33,522 bases of DNA, taken from assembly GCA_030447445.1 (NCBI GenBank), contig JAUJOW010000016.1, positions 1 through 33,522 on the forward strand, given 5' to 3'. The notes below the pieces were generated by a model. The model made no database searches and had not been told where the DNA came from. It was given only the letters and a program-made list of their open reading frames with translations. Shown here piece by piece: positions 6,801 to 14,151 of this stretch. Every line of letters starts with the position of its first letter. Position 1 is the first letter of the stretch. Origin of the DNA: Acidimicrobiales bacterium. GTDB lineage: Bacteria; Actinomycetota; Acidimicrobiia; Acidimicrobiales; Iamiaceae. The translations under genes and the position numbers were made by a program.

Positions 6801-6802
6801 TA
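6789..6802. promoter_or_regulatory. Palindrome TATCA-CTTC-TGATA, candidate HigA operator
   Basis: A 5-bp inverted repeat spans the toxin stop codon and ends 10 bp before the antitoxin ATG. It is AT-rich in an otherwise GC-rich region. It could be the binding site of the XRE antitoxin and give it an independent promoter. The symmetry is seen; the binding is inferred. Confidence 0.45.
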
Positions 6803-6812
6803 GGGTGGACAC

Positions 6813-7163
6813 ATGACGAGCAGGTCGACGGCGAACCCGGTCGGATCAACGGCGGCGCAGGCATCCCGACGTCGCGCTGCTCGAAGCGCCGAGTACCGGC
6901 AGCAGCAGGCCGAACGAGCGCCGTTCCGCGAGATCGCGTGGCTGCTGATCAAGTACCGCATGGACGCCGGAATCAGCCAGCAGGAGCTCGCCGACCTCGT
7001 CGGCACGAGCCACTCACAGATCTCACGGATCGAGAGCGGCCGCCACCGCACGAACCTCCAGACCCTGCAGCGCATCGCCACGGCGCTGAACCGCAACCTC
7101 GTGCTCGGCTTCGAGACGACGAACGAAAAGGGCCGCCGTCAGCGCGATCTCGTGACGCTGTGA
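6813..7163 (+). CDS. higA: HigA-like XRE antitoxin
   Basis: A 116-aa protein with one XRE helix-turn-helix at about residues 45-100 (AGISQQELADLVGTSHSQIS, then RIESGRHRTNLQTLQRIA). A basic Gln/Arg-rich N-terminal extension may wrap the toxin. It neutralises HigB and represses the operon in this family. ATG 6813 follows the toxin stop by 12 nt. The TGA overlaps the next start as ATGA (7161-7165 region), so three cargo genes are coupled behind the integrase. Confidence 0.87.
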   Translation: MTSRSTANPVGSTAAQASRRRAARSAEYRQQQAERAPFREIAWLLIKYRMDAGISQQELADLVGTSHSQISRIESGRHRTNLQTLQRIATALNRNLVLGFETTNEKGRRQRDLVTL

Positions 7164-7407
7164 TGACCTGCGAGCGCTGCGACCAAAGGCGAGGGTCGCC
7201 CGGCACACGGGCCAAGCTTGCGGAGGACCGGCGGACGAGTCGCCGTGGTGCTGGGCGTGCCGATGGACGAGTGCCCGTCGTGCGGCCGCGCTCTGCTTGA
7301 CGTGGGACGTCGCGCAGCGCCTCGACGTCCTGCTCGACGAGATGCTCGGCGGAAGCTTCAAGTCGCCGCGCGCCACTTCGTCGACTGAAGTTGACTGGCG
7401 TCCCTGA
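7163..7407 (+). pseudogene. YgiT/MqsA-type zinc-finger protein, frame-disrupted
   Basis: Three consecutive reading frames together encode a protein like YgiT-type zinc-finger proteins. The first starts MTCERCDQRRG at 7163. The second contains VAVVLGVPMDECPSCGRALL (about 7240-7300). The third gives DVAQRLDVLLDEMLGGSF and stops at 7405-7407. The two CxxC pairs (CERC, CPSC) would bind zinc. At least two frameshifts are needed, one between about 7180 and 7235 and one near 7300. Its ATG overlaps the higA stop. Family members are often antitoxin parts or partners of small toxins. The breaks may be real decay or sequence error. Confidence 0.65.
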
Positions 7408-8160
7408 TTACGCCGTTCGCGCCGACAACAGCTCCTCCGTGCGGTACAGGAAGAAGAACGGACGTCGCTTGATCTCGGCGCCTACGCGCCGGCGGCCCTC
7501 AACGATTGCGAGCGAGGTACCAGCAACCGCAGCGGTCACCCCCACCCCGCCCGCAAAGATCGTCTCCCCTGTGACGACCCCCGTGACGAGGCCGCCGATC
7601 GCGCCCGGCAACGCCGCCCCGGCATGCGCGCTGAACTGCCGCCGCAGACGCCGCTCCTCGACGAGCTCGTCGAGCTCGTCGAGCGCTGGTACGACGCGCT
7701 CGACCCAGACTTCTCTGGCCTCCTCGACGAACTCGGGTCGAACGGCATCGAACGTCATTCCGCTGGCGATCCTCACCATCTCCGCCCTGAACGTGCGTAG
7801 CGGCCTTTGCAGCTCGTCACGGATATCGATGATCTCGTCGAGACGAGCGAGCGGAAATGTCGGGAGTCGTGCCATGAACTCCTGCGCTGCCGTCACCTGC
7901 CGACCGCGTAGCCGTCCGATCGAGGAGGGATCGAACAAGCCCTCTTGCACTGCAGCGTCAACGAGGCCAGCGATCCCTTCGTCGAGCAGCGGGTAGCACG
8001 AGTCATCTCGGAGGACTCGCCACAGGGCATCGATGTACGCGTCGAAGAACTCCCGCGAGTCGTCGACTGCCGCGAGTTGCAGGAGGCCACGCTCTACAGC
8101 CGGGAGGACAACTTCGATGCCGTCGCTTCGAAGGGTGACGGGCCCCGGGTAGTGGTCCAC
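7408..8160 (-). CDS. Uncharacterised protein, 5' end disrupted by an IS
   Basis: A 250-aa mostly helical protein. Residues 1 to about 185 are charged and soluble in character. Residues 187-225 are Gly/Ala/Val-rich and hydrophobic (two short membrane-like segments around GAIGGLVTGVVTGE and GVGVTAAVAGTSLAIV), and the tail KRRPFFFLYRTEELL is aromatic. I do not recognise a family with confidence. The only start-like codon, GTG 8160, lies within the terminal repeat of the adjacent IS, so the native N-terminus is probably lost. Its TAA abuts the stop of the convergent zinc-finger gene with no gap. It is likely cargo of the second element. Confidence 0.55.
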   Translation of the reverse strand: MDHYPGPVTLRSDGIEVVLPAVERGLLQLAAVDDSREFFDAYIDALWRVLRDDSCYPLLDEGIAGLVDAAVQEGLFDPSSIGRLRGRQVTAAQEFMARLPTFPLARLDEIIDIRDELQRPLRTFRAEMVRIASGMTFDAVRPEFVEEAREVWVERVVPALDELDELVEERRLRRQFSAHAGAALPGAIGGLVTGVVTGETIFAGGVGVTAAVAGTSLAIVEGRRRVGAEIKRRPFFFLYRTEELLSARTA

Positions 8161-8173
8161 CTGTTGTGGGAGT
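8153..8173 (+). repeat. Left terminal inverted repeat of the IS3 element
   Basis: It starts TGGTCCACCTGTTGTGGGAG and matches the complement of the right end at 17 of 21 positions; the similarity extends about 4-9 bp outward with a one-base offset, so the exact tip is uncertain. Confidence 0.75.
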
Positions 8174-8209
8174 CCGAGAGTCCAGCATGCTGGGCAGGAG
8201 GACAGACCG

Positions 8210-8487
8210 ATGAAACGTCACCGGCATACGCCCGAGCAGGTCGTGCGCAAGCTCCGTGAGGGCGAGCGCCTGTTGAACGAGGGCAAGGACATCACCGAGG
8301 TGGTGCGCCACCTCGGCATCGCCGAGCAGCACCTGGGCCCGTTGGCGGTCCCAGTACGGGGGCATGAAGGCCGACGAGGCCAAACGGCTACGCCAGTCGA
8401 GACCGAGAACGCCAGGCTCAAGAAGCTGTTGGCCGAGGCGGAGCTGGACAAGGCCATGCTCAAGGAGCTGGCGGAGGAAACTTCTGA
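8210..8487 (+). pseudogene. IS3-family transposase OrfA, frame-disrupted
   Basis: The DNA-binding subunit of an IS3 transposase. AGGAGGAC precedes ATG 8210. The first frame gives MKRHRHTPEQVVRKLREGER with the HTH (EVVRHLGIAEQ). The frame then changes near 8330 to YGGMKADEAKRLRQ and back near 8395 to the leucine-zipper segment ENARLKKLLAEAELDKAML. The family ends with ELAEGNF and a stop; TGA at 8485-8487 fits if one G is missing just before it. So two or three indels separate this from a working orfA. Confidence 0.8.
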
Positions 8488-9331
8488 CCCCGGAGCGCCG
8501 TCGTCGGGCCGTGGTGGCCTTGATGGATCGCTTCGGGGTCTCGGAACGTCGGGCCTGCCGGGTGACCGGCCAGCAGCGCTCCACCCAGCGCCTGGCCTGT
8601 CGCCCTATGCCCGATGAGGAGGACAAGCTGCGACGGCGGCTCCGGGAGATCGCCGGCGAACACCCCCGCTGGGGTTGGAAGACGGCGCACTCGGTCCTGG
8701 GTCGGGAGGGTTGGACCATCAACCGCAAGCGAACCCAGCGTCTGTGGCGAGCCGAGGGCCTGCGACGCCCCGCACCGTGCAAGCGCAAGCGCCGCCGGCC
8801 CCAAGGATCACAGCGGTCGTTTCGGGCCGAGCGGCCCAACCACGTGTGGGCCCTGGACTTCCAGTTCGACGAGACCGCCGATCACCAGAGGTTGAAGCTG
8901 TTGAACATCATCGACGAGTACACCCGAGAGGCCCTGGCCATGCGGGTGGGCCGCAGCTGCAACGCCGACCAGGTCGTGGCCGCCATCGAAGCCCTGGTCG
9001 CCGAGCGAGGAGCGCCGGGGCACCTGCGCCTGGACAACGGACCCGAGCTCACGCCTGGGCCCTGCGGGACTGGTGCCGGATGGCCGACACCACCACCACC
9101 TACATCGAGCCCGGCTCGCCCTGGGAGAACCCCTTCGTGGAGAGCTTCAACGGCCGGGTCCGAGACGAGCTGTTGAACATCGAGGAGTTCGCCACCCGCC
9201 TCGAGGCCCAGGTCGTTGTCGAGGCCTGGCGGACCGAGTACAACACCTACCGGCCCCACTCCTCCCTCGGCGGTCTCACCCCCGCCGAGTACGCCAAGAA
9301 GTGGACCACCAACCAGCCATCACTCCCATAG
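8484..9331 (+). pseudogene. IS3-family transposase OrfB (DDE integrase core), frame-disrupted
   Basis: The catalytic subunit, normally made by programmed -1 frameshifting from orfA. It opens LTPERRRRAVVALMDRFGVS, followed by an HTH_21-like region (HPRWGWKTAHSVL) and the rve integrase core. DDE residues are visible in VWALDFQFDET and LRLDNGPE, and the glutamate in NPFVESFNGRVRDE. A single missing base near 9053 moves the last third (from ALRDWCRMADTTTTYIEP to the stop at 9331) into another frame. The protein is otherwise full length to the typical PHSSLGGLTPAEY end. Confidence 0.85.
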
Positions 9332-9342
9332 CAGCCGGACCA
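9322..9342 (-). repeat. Right terminal inverted repeat of the IS3 element
   Basis: The complement reads TGGTCCGGCTGCTATGGGAG, mirroring the left end with four mismatches. It overlaps the end of orfB. Confidence 0.75.
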
Positions 9343-9343
9343 C

Positions 9344-9547
9344 CTACCGGGGACCCCTCTGCTGCTCAACCAGTTCCGAGAACTGCTCTCGCATCTCGCC
9401 AAACTGGCGCGCCTGCGCTCGCATCTGGTCGCTCGCGACGCCATCGAACAGGCCGACCAGGTCAGCGAAACTCTCACCGCTTCCGAACATCGATTGCAGC
9501 AACAGGCGAGAGCTCCCTGAGCCGTGCTGAGCTTCCAGCCGCTCCAT
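9344..9547 (-). CDS. Small hypothetical helical protein, possible gene fragment
   Basis: A 67-aa ORF (MERLEAQHGSGSSRLLLQSM..., ending LVEQQRGPR) starts at ATG 9547, 41 bp after the adenylyl cyclase stop, and ends inside the IS border region. The frame is open further upstream, with CDHCHLESGEAF preceding the Met, so the start is unsure. It could be the severed 5' part of the gene on the other side of the IS, but removing the IS plus one CGG copy leaves the two out of frame by one base. No family is recognised. Confidence 0.35.
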   Translation of the reverse strand: MERLEAQHGSGSSRLLLQSMFGSGESFADLVGLFDGVASDQMRAQARQFGEMREQFSELVEQQRGPR

Positions 9548-9587
9548 AGAAGCGCGAAATGCTTCGCCGCTCTCGAGATGACAGTGA

Positions 9588-10622
9588 TCACACCGACGGT
9601 CGCGGTAACGGACCTGCGGGTCCGATCGTGCGCACTCGGATCGGCTCGTCGAAGCCCTGGACGGCGATCGTCTCATCGCCGGTGTCGTCGGCGACGAGGA
9701 TCGCGCCAGGTGGAGCGATCGAGGCAAGCCGCGATGCGAGATTGACGCTCGCCCCGTAGATGTCGCCGTCTCGCGTCGTGACCAGGCCGTGGGCCCCACC
9801 AGCCCTCGCACCCGCCAAGTGGTCGTCTTCGGCCACCCAATCCACCAGGTCGAGAGCGATCTCGATCGTTTCGGGAAGCGCCGGCGTCGCGAACATGACC
9901 TCGTCACCCACGAACTTCACGAGGCGACCGCCGCGGATGACCACAGCATCGGTGGCGTGCTTCTCGAACTCGGTGACTGCCAGCGCCATCGTCTCAGGTG
10001 ACGCGTTCGTCATCGCCGTCGAACTCACGAGGTCGCAGAATCCGATGGCAAGGGGCCGCTGGCCGGTCCTCGTGAAGGTGGCGGTCGCCGCGAACGCAGC
10101 CGCCTCCCGCGCCTGATGCACCAGGAGCGCCGGGACCGAGTCGATCAGGCGCCGCAGCAGCTGCGATGCCGAGGAGCTCAGTTGCAGCTGGTCAACGAGA
10201 GGGAGTTCGCGGACGTCACCGTAGGACTCCGGCATCAGCGCCAGCGTCGCCTCGATGAGATTGCGTGTGGCCGCACCGACCGCTCGCGTCATGTGCTCGA
10301 CCGGGACGTCCCCGAACAGGCCGGCGCCGTCGGCCTGGACTCGGAACATCTCGACATCCGCAGGGAAGAACACAGTCCGATCCTCGGGATCGGGAAAGCC
10401 GAGGAGGCGCCAGACGCGTCGGACATGCGCCTCCCCGATCCCCGCACGGTCTGCGACCTGTGCCGCGGTCAGGTTGGGCGGCCCACCCCAAAGAACATGG
10501 TCGAGCGTCGACGTGACGAGACCCGCCGGCGAGTCGTCAGCGAGGACATCATCCGAAACGCCGAGCCCTCGCACGTAATCGCGAGCCGCGCTCTCATCGC
10601 TCATCCTCAGATCGTGGCGCAT
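9588..10622 (-). CDS. Class III adenylyl cyclase with N-terminal regulatory domain
   Basis: A 344-aa cytosolic cyclase making cAMP from ATP. Residues 10-130 match the Rv1264-type regulatory domain (LTAAQVADRAGIGEAHVRRV, RLLGFPDPED). Residues 190-340 are the cyclase homology domain. Seen are metal-binding D197 (GFCDLVSST) and D240 (KFVGDE), adenine-selecting K236 and D287 (DGDIYG), and transition-state N294 and R298 (VNLASR). All key residues are present. ATG 10622 is preferred because GGAG lies 9 nt upstream; ATG 10604 has a too-close site and 10631 is possible. It follows the antiporter in the same direction by about 110 bp, so co-transcription is possible. Confidence 0.87.
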   Translation of the reverse strand: MRHDLRMSDESAARDYVRGLGVSDDVLADDSPAGLVTSTLDHVLWGGPPNLTAAQVADRAGIGEAHVRRVWRLLGFPDPEDRTVFFPADVEMFRVQADGAGLFGDVPVEHMTRAVGAATRNLIEATLALMPESYGDVRELPLVDQLQLSSSASQLLRRLIDSVPALLVHQAREAAAFAATATFTRTGQRPLAIGFCDLVSSTAMTNASPETMALAVTEFEKHATDAVVIRGGRLVKFVGDEVMFATPALPETIEIALDLVDWVAEDDHLAGARAGGAHGLVTTRDGDIYGASVNLASRLASIAPPGAILVADDTGDETIAVQGFDEPIRVRTIGPAGPLPRPSV

Positions 10623-10734
10623 GGCGGTCATCTCCGCCGGTCCCCGGCGCGCCGCCCAAGGTCGCCGGCCCGAGCTCTGGGTGCCCCGGTGCTCGCCATG
10701 CCGCTCACCGCCTGCCTCTCCACAGCAGCGCCGT

Positions 10735-12705
10735 CTACGACGCGGGGCGCCCTCCGCTGGCCTCGGCGCCCACCGCTCGGGCGGCCTGGGCGGCGGTGGC
10801 AGCCGGCAGGAGGCCGATCTCGCTGAGCTCGTGTAACTGGTCGGCCGAGGCCACCCGGCTGACCGCCTCAGCTTGGCGCCGGCGCAGCTCGTCGTGCTGG
10901 CCGAAGGACCGGTCGAGCTCGTCCAGTGAGGCGACCGCCTCACGCTCCCAACGTTCGAAGACCCGCCGGGCCCGTTCCACCGTCGACGCCTCCAGGTTCG
11001 GGAGGCGGTCGAAGAGCTCCAGCGCCTCGGCCGTGCGCCGGGCCGCCAGCCGCCGTGCCGTCGCCTCGGCGTAGTCCAGCTCGGCCGGGTCCTCCCCGGC
11101 CGGCTCGGGCAGCCGGCGAACGAGGCGCTGGACGAGGCGGGCGAGCCGGGGCGCCTCCCGCCCAACCGGCTCCATCGAGGGCCGGCCCAACGACGCCTCC
11201 TCGATGAGGTCGTCGACCTCCTGCAGCAGCGTGCGAGCCGACGCCGGAGGGAGCAGCCCGGCGTCGGAGAGGCGCTGGTAGGTCTCCCGCTCCACGGCAA
11301 GGCCGCGGCGGGTGACGACCTGGAGCTCCTCGTCGGGCGTCAGGTCGACGCGCTCGAGCTCCCGGCGGGCCGAGGCCTCAGCGGACTCGAGGCGCGCGGC
11401 GACGGCTGGGTCGGCGAGCCCGAGCTCGTCCAGGCGGCGACGGGCCGCGTGCGCCCCCGAGAGGCGAGCTCCGGCGGCGAGGAACTGCCCGGGGCGGTCG
11501 GGCCGGTCGAGGCCGAGGTGGCGCACGAGCGCTCCGATGGTGGTGGCGTTGAGGAGCAGGGTGGCGAGCACGACGCCGGCGGTCATGGCCACGAGGGTCT
11601 CTCGCTCGGCCAGGTCCTCGGGGAGGGCCAGGGCCAGGGCGAGGGCCACGCCGCCCCGCAGGCCACCCCAGACGAGCACGGCATCGTTGCGCAGGCCCAC
11701 CGGTGGGATGCCGGCGAAGCGCTCGAGGGCGGAGACGAGCGGCACGACAGCCAGGGCGCGAGCCACGAGTACCACGACGACGGCCACGGCGATGGGACCG
11801 AGGTTGTCGAGCACGAGCCGGGGGTCGATCACCATGCCGATGAGCAGGAAGAGCACGCCGTTGGCGATGTGGTCGAGCACCTCCCAGAGCTGGTCCCATG
11901 TCTCGCGCACCTCGGCCGAGGCCCGGCTGGGGGCGAGCCCGCCCAGCACCAGGCCGGATGCCACCGTGGCCATCACCCCCGAGAAGCCGAGCACGTGGTC
12001 GGCGAGCGCGAAGCCGCCATAGGCCACGGCCACCGAGAGGGCGGCGGCCGAGAGGCGGTCGAGCCAGGGCAGCACGGAGGCAGCGGCGAGCCCGAGGGCA
12101 GCGCCGATGGCCGCCCCGCCGAAGAAGACCCCGAGGAAGTCGCCGATCCCAGAGACGACGCTCACCTCCCCGCCGACGGCGGCCGCCAGCAGGATGTCGA
12201 ACAGCACGATGGCGACACCGTCGTTGAGGAGGCTCTCGCCCTCGACAAGGGTGAGGAGGCGCTGGGGGACCCCGAGCTGTCGGAAGACGGCGACCACCGC
12301 GACGGGGTCGGTGGCCGAGATCAAGGCCCCGAAGACCAGGGCCGCAGCCAGGGGGACGTCGAGGCCGAAGCGCAAGGCGACACCGACCAGCGCGGTCGAG
12401 ATGCCCATGGCGACCACGGACAGGGCCAGGATGGGTCCGAGGTTGCGGAAGAAGGAGCGGATGGAGAGGCCGAGCACGGCCTCGAAGACCAGGACCGGGA
12501 GGAAGAGGAAGACGAGCACCTCCTCGAAGCCCTCGCCGCCGAGCTGGCCCTCGAGGGAGAGCGAGCCGCCCAGTGAAGAGGCGAGGAAGCCGACCACCGC
12601 CAGCACCACGGTGAGCGGAAGGTGCACTCGTCGGGCGAGCAGGCCGAGCACCACAGAGGCGGCAAGGAGGAGCGAGACCTCCAGCAGCGACTGTGCCAGA
12701 TTCAC
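10735..12705 (-). CDS. CPA1-family Na+/H+ antiporter
   Basis: A 656-aa membrane transporter exchanging cytosolic Na+ (or K+) for protons. Residues 1 to about 400 contain about 12 membrane segments. ATDP (131-134) and the GESLLNDG ion-binding motif (N161, D162) are typical of CPA1/NhaP proteins, as is the RNDAVLVWGGLRGGVALALA helix. Residues 400-656 form a long charged helical cytoplasmic tail, likely a regulatory domain, without a nucleotide-binding motif I can see. The start at 12705 (MNLAQSLLEVSLLLA) places the first helix at the N-terminus. The downstream cyclase raises the possibility of linked pH/cAMP signalling (inference). Confidence 0.88.
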   Translation of the reverse strand: MNLAQSLLEVSLLLAASVVLGLLARRVHLPLTVVLAVVGFLASSLGGSLSLEGQLGGEGFEEVLVFLFLPVLVFEAVLGLSIRSFFRNLGPILALSVVAMGISTALVGVALRFGLDVPLAAALVFGALISATDPVAVVAVFRQLGVPQRLLTLVEGESLLNDGVAIVLFDILLAAAVGGEVSVVSGIGDFLGVFFGGAAIGAALGLAAASVLPWLDRLSAAALSVAVAYGGFALADHVLGFSGVMATVASGLVLGGLAPSRASAEVRETWDQLWEVLDHIANGVLFLLIGMVIDPRLVLDNLGPIAVAVVVVLVARALAVVPLVSALERFAGIPPVGLRNDAVLVWGGLRGGVALALALALPEDLAERETLVAMTAGVVLATLLLNATTIGALVRHLGLDRPDRPGQFLAAGARLSGAHAARRRLDELGLADPAVAARLESAEASARRELERVDLTPDEELQVVTRRGLAVERETYQRLSDAGLLPPASARTLLQEVDDLIEEASLGRPSMEPVGREAPRLARLVQRLVRRLPEPAGEDPAELDYAEATARRLAARRTAEALELFDRLPNLEASTVERARRVFERWEREAVASLDELDRSFGQHDELRRRQAEAVSRVASADQLHELSEIGLLPAATAAQAARAVGAEASGGRPAS

Positions 12706-12822
12706 GGCTCGACCTCCGACCGGGCGACGCTGACGCCTCCAGTCTTGTCGTCACCGACGCGAGGGCGTGGTGCCGACGCTTGCCGCAGGTGCACGGAGAG
12801 CCGCCGGAGGGCGACCTGCGAG

Positions 12823-13347
12823 CTACGGCGGTGAGTCGACCCGGTCGGCCTGCACCGCCTGCCACGGCCGGGACCCATCGGCACGAGTCAGGGCGGCAGG
12901 GAGGAGGCCGTACGGCTCGGGATGGACTGCGTCTGCGAAGCTCATGAGTTCGATTCGCCACGGCGCGAGGCGCAGCAACACGAAGTCGCCCCCGAGCGGG
13001 CCCTCCGGGAAGAAGGCCTCGAGATCCGGCACCCACCTCGCCTCGAGCGTGGCGGCGTCCTCGACGACCTCAGCGTCGGCGTACAACGCGACATACGCGA
13101 AGCGGTTCCGGTCTTCGACGGCGTACGTCACGCCGGGAACGGCCCGGACGTCGGCAGCCTTGCGTGATCGGGGGCTGGTCCCGATCCAGACCTCGCTGCC
13201 GCCACTCTCCCCGAGGTGGTGAACGAGGCGCGTGTGCCCGCCCGAACCGTGGCTGACGAGGAAGCCGTACGGATTCGATGCGAGCAGCTCGTCGACGATG
13301 GCGAGCATCCTGCCGGCGGTGAGTGGATCGGAACGGTCCTGGTTCAT
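12823..13347 (-). CDS. Pyridoxamine 5'-phosphate oxidase-like flavin-binding protein
   Basis: A 174-aa protein of the PNPOx-like split-barrel fold. Recognisable are the N-terminal VDELLASNPYGFLVSHG strand, VWIGTSPRSRKAADVRAV (the usual phosphate-contacting region) and RNRFAYVALYADAEVVED. Members bind FMN or F420 and act as stress proteins or reductases; substrate cannot be deduced. Its ATG overlaps the stop of the upstream TetR gene as ATGA (13344-13347), so it is translated in the same operon and is the probable target of that regulator. Confidence 0.75.
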   Translation of the reverse strand: MNQDRSDPLTAGRMLAIVDELLASNPYGFLVSHGSGGHTRLVHHLGESGGSEVWIGTSPRSRKAADVRAVPGVTYAVEDRNRFAYVALYADAEVVEDAATLEARWVPDLEAFFPEGPLGGDFVLLRLAPWRIELMSFADAVHPEPYGLLPAALTRADGSRPWQAVQADRVDSPP

Positions 13348-13949
13348 CGGGAAGCAGGCCCGGATGGTGGTACGACCGCCAGGTAGGTCGCCCGCACGAG
13401 CTCCTCGACGACCTCGGGCAGATCCTCGTCAGCCCGCAAGTGCGGGCGGACGGCGGCGCCGGGAACGTCGACCAGTGCGAAGCGCGCCCGTCGGATGGCG
13501 GCGCCGCCGGTGCTGCTGAGGGCGTTGCGGGCAAAGGATCTGAGCGCTCTGCTCATCTCCGTGGCCAGGCGACCGGCACGGTCGGCCACCTCCGGCGGCC
13601 AACCGCCGGGCAAGAAGTCGTCACGGTGATGGAGCAGGAGCAGGCGAGCGGGAAGTCGGTGCAGTCGCACCCAACGGGGCGTGTAGAGCGCGGCTTCGAG
13701 ACCCGCCTCGCGCAGCTCGCCGTTGGCCAGCTCAGCGACGAACCCAGCCTGGAACGCTTCGACGGTGTGGAGCCACACCTCGGCCAGGAGGACGTCGCGT
13801 GACGAGAACCGGTGATAGATGGAGCCGGTAGGAGCGCCGAGCTCCCGAGCGATCGCCCCGATCGTGGTGCCCGCTGGTCCCCGCTCGGCGGCGAGGTGGG
13901 CGGTCGCTTCGAGTATCGACTCGGACGAGAACTGCGGCGGGCGCGGCAC
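13344..13949 (-). CDS. TetR-family transcriptional regulator
   Basis: A 201-aa regulator with an N-terminal TetR HTH (AERGPAGTTIGAIARELG, then TGSIYHRFSSRDVLLAEVW, residues about 20-60) and a ligand-binding C-terminal domain of unknown specificity. Translation begins at GTG 13949. A candidate -10, TAATAC (13966-13971 on the minus strand), would start transcription only about 8-10 nt before the GTG, so the mRNA may be nearly leaderless. It overlaps the PNPOx-like gene by 4 bp and probably controls it and itself. Confidence 0.85.
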   Translation of the reverse strand: MPRPPQFSSESILEATAHLAAERGPAGTTIGAIARELGAPTGSIYHRFSSRDVLLAEVWLHTVEAFQAGFVAELANGELREAGLEAALYTPRWVRLHRLPARLLLLHHRDDFLPGGWPPEVADRAGRLATEMSRALRSFARNALSSTGGAAIRRARFALVDVPGAAVRPHLRADEDLPEVVEELVRATYLAVVPPSGPASR

Positions 13950-13965
13950 GGCCGCAGGTTACCTT

Positions 13966-13971
13966 GTATTA
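13966..13971 (-). promoter_or_regulatory. Possible -10 of the TetR-PNPOx operon
   Basis: TAATAC on the minus strand lies 17 bp before the GTG start within the AT-richest stretch of the area. No clear -35 is seen. The partial dyad GTATTAGAAC here could also be part of an autoregulatory site. Confidence 0.3.
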
Positions 13972-14151
13972 GAACGAGTGCGCTATATCGGCGGGGGTGT
14001 GACCGTGCGGTGACGTCCGGGTTCGGGCCGTGGCGGCACGGTGAGCGGCGAACGCAACCAGCTTCCTCACCGGCGCCGACGGTCACCCTTCGCCTACCGT
14101 GAACGCCTCGTGGTCGCAGGACTCACCAGCACCCTGCCGGTCGAAGGGTCG

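Larger units (their letters stand above)
8149..9347 (+). mobile_element. IS3-family insertion sequence
   Basis: An approximately 1.2-kb IS with imperfect terminal inverted repeats (17 of 21 positions identical between 8153-8173 and the complement of 9322-9342), orfA and orfB of an IS3-type transposase, and a possible 3-bp CGG duplication at 8146-8148 and 9348-9350 if the ends are GTAG...CTAC. Both orfs carry frameshifts, so it is probably immobile as sequenced. It sits at the 5' end of the uncharacterised minus-strand gene. Confidence 0.85.

Noticed and set aside
4490..9347. Second tRNA-Lys 3'-end repeat marking the far end of the second element
   Set aside because: I scanned by eye for the T-arm/acceptor sequence downstream and found no copy, so the element's right boundary is not claimed.
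11378..13036. 552-codon minus-strand frame overlapping the antiporter start
   Set aside because: Arg/Pro-rich composition typical of an out-of-frame shadow; the antiporter frame carries membrane segments and CPA1 motifs.
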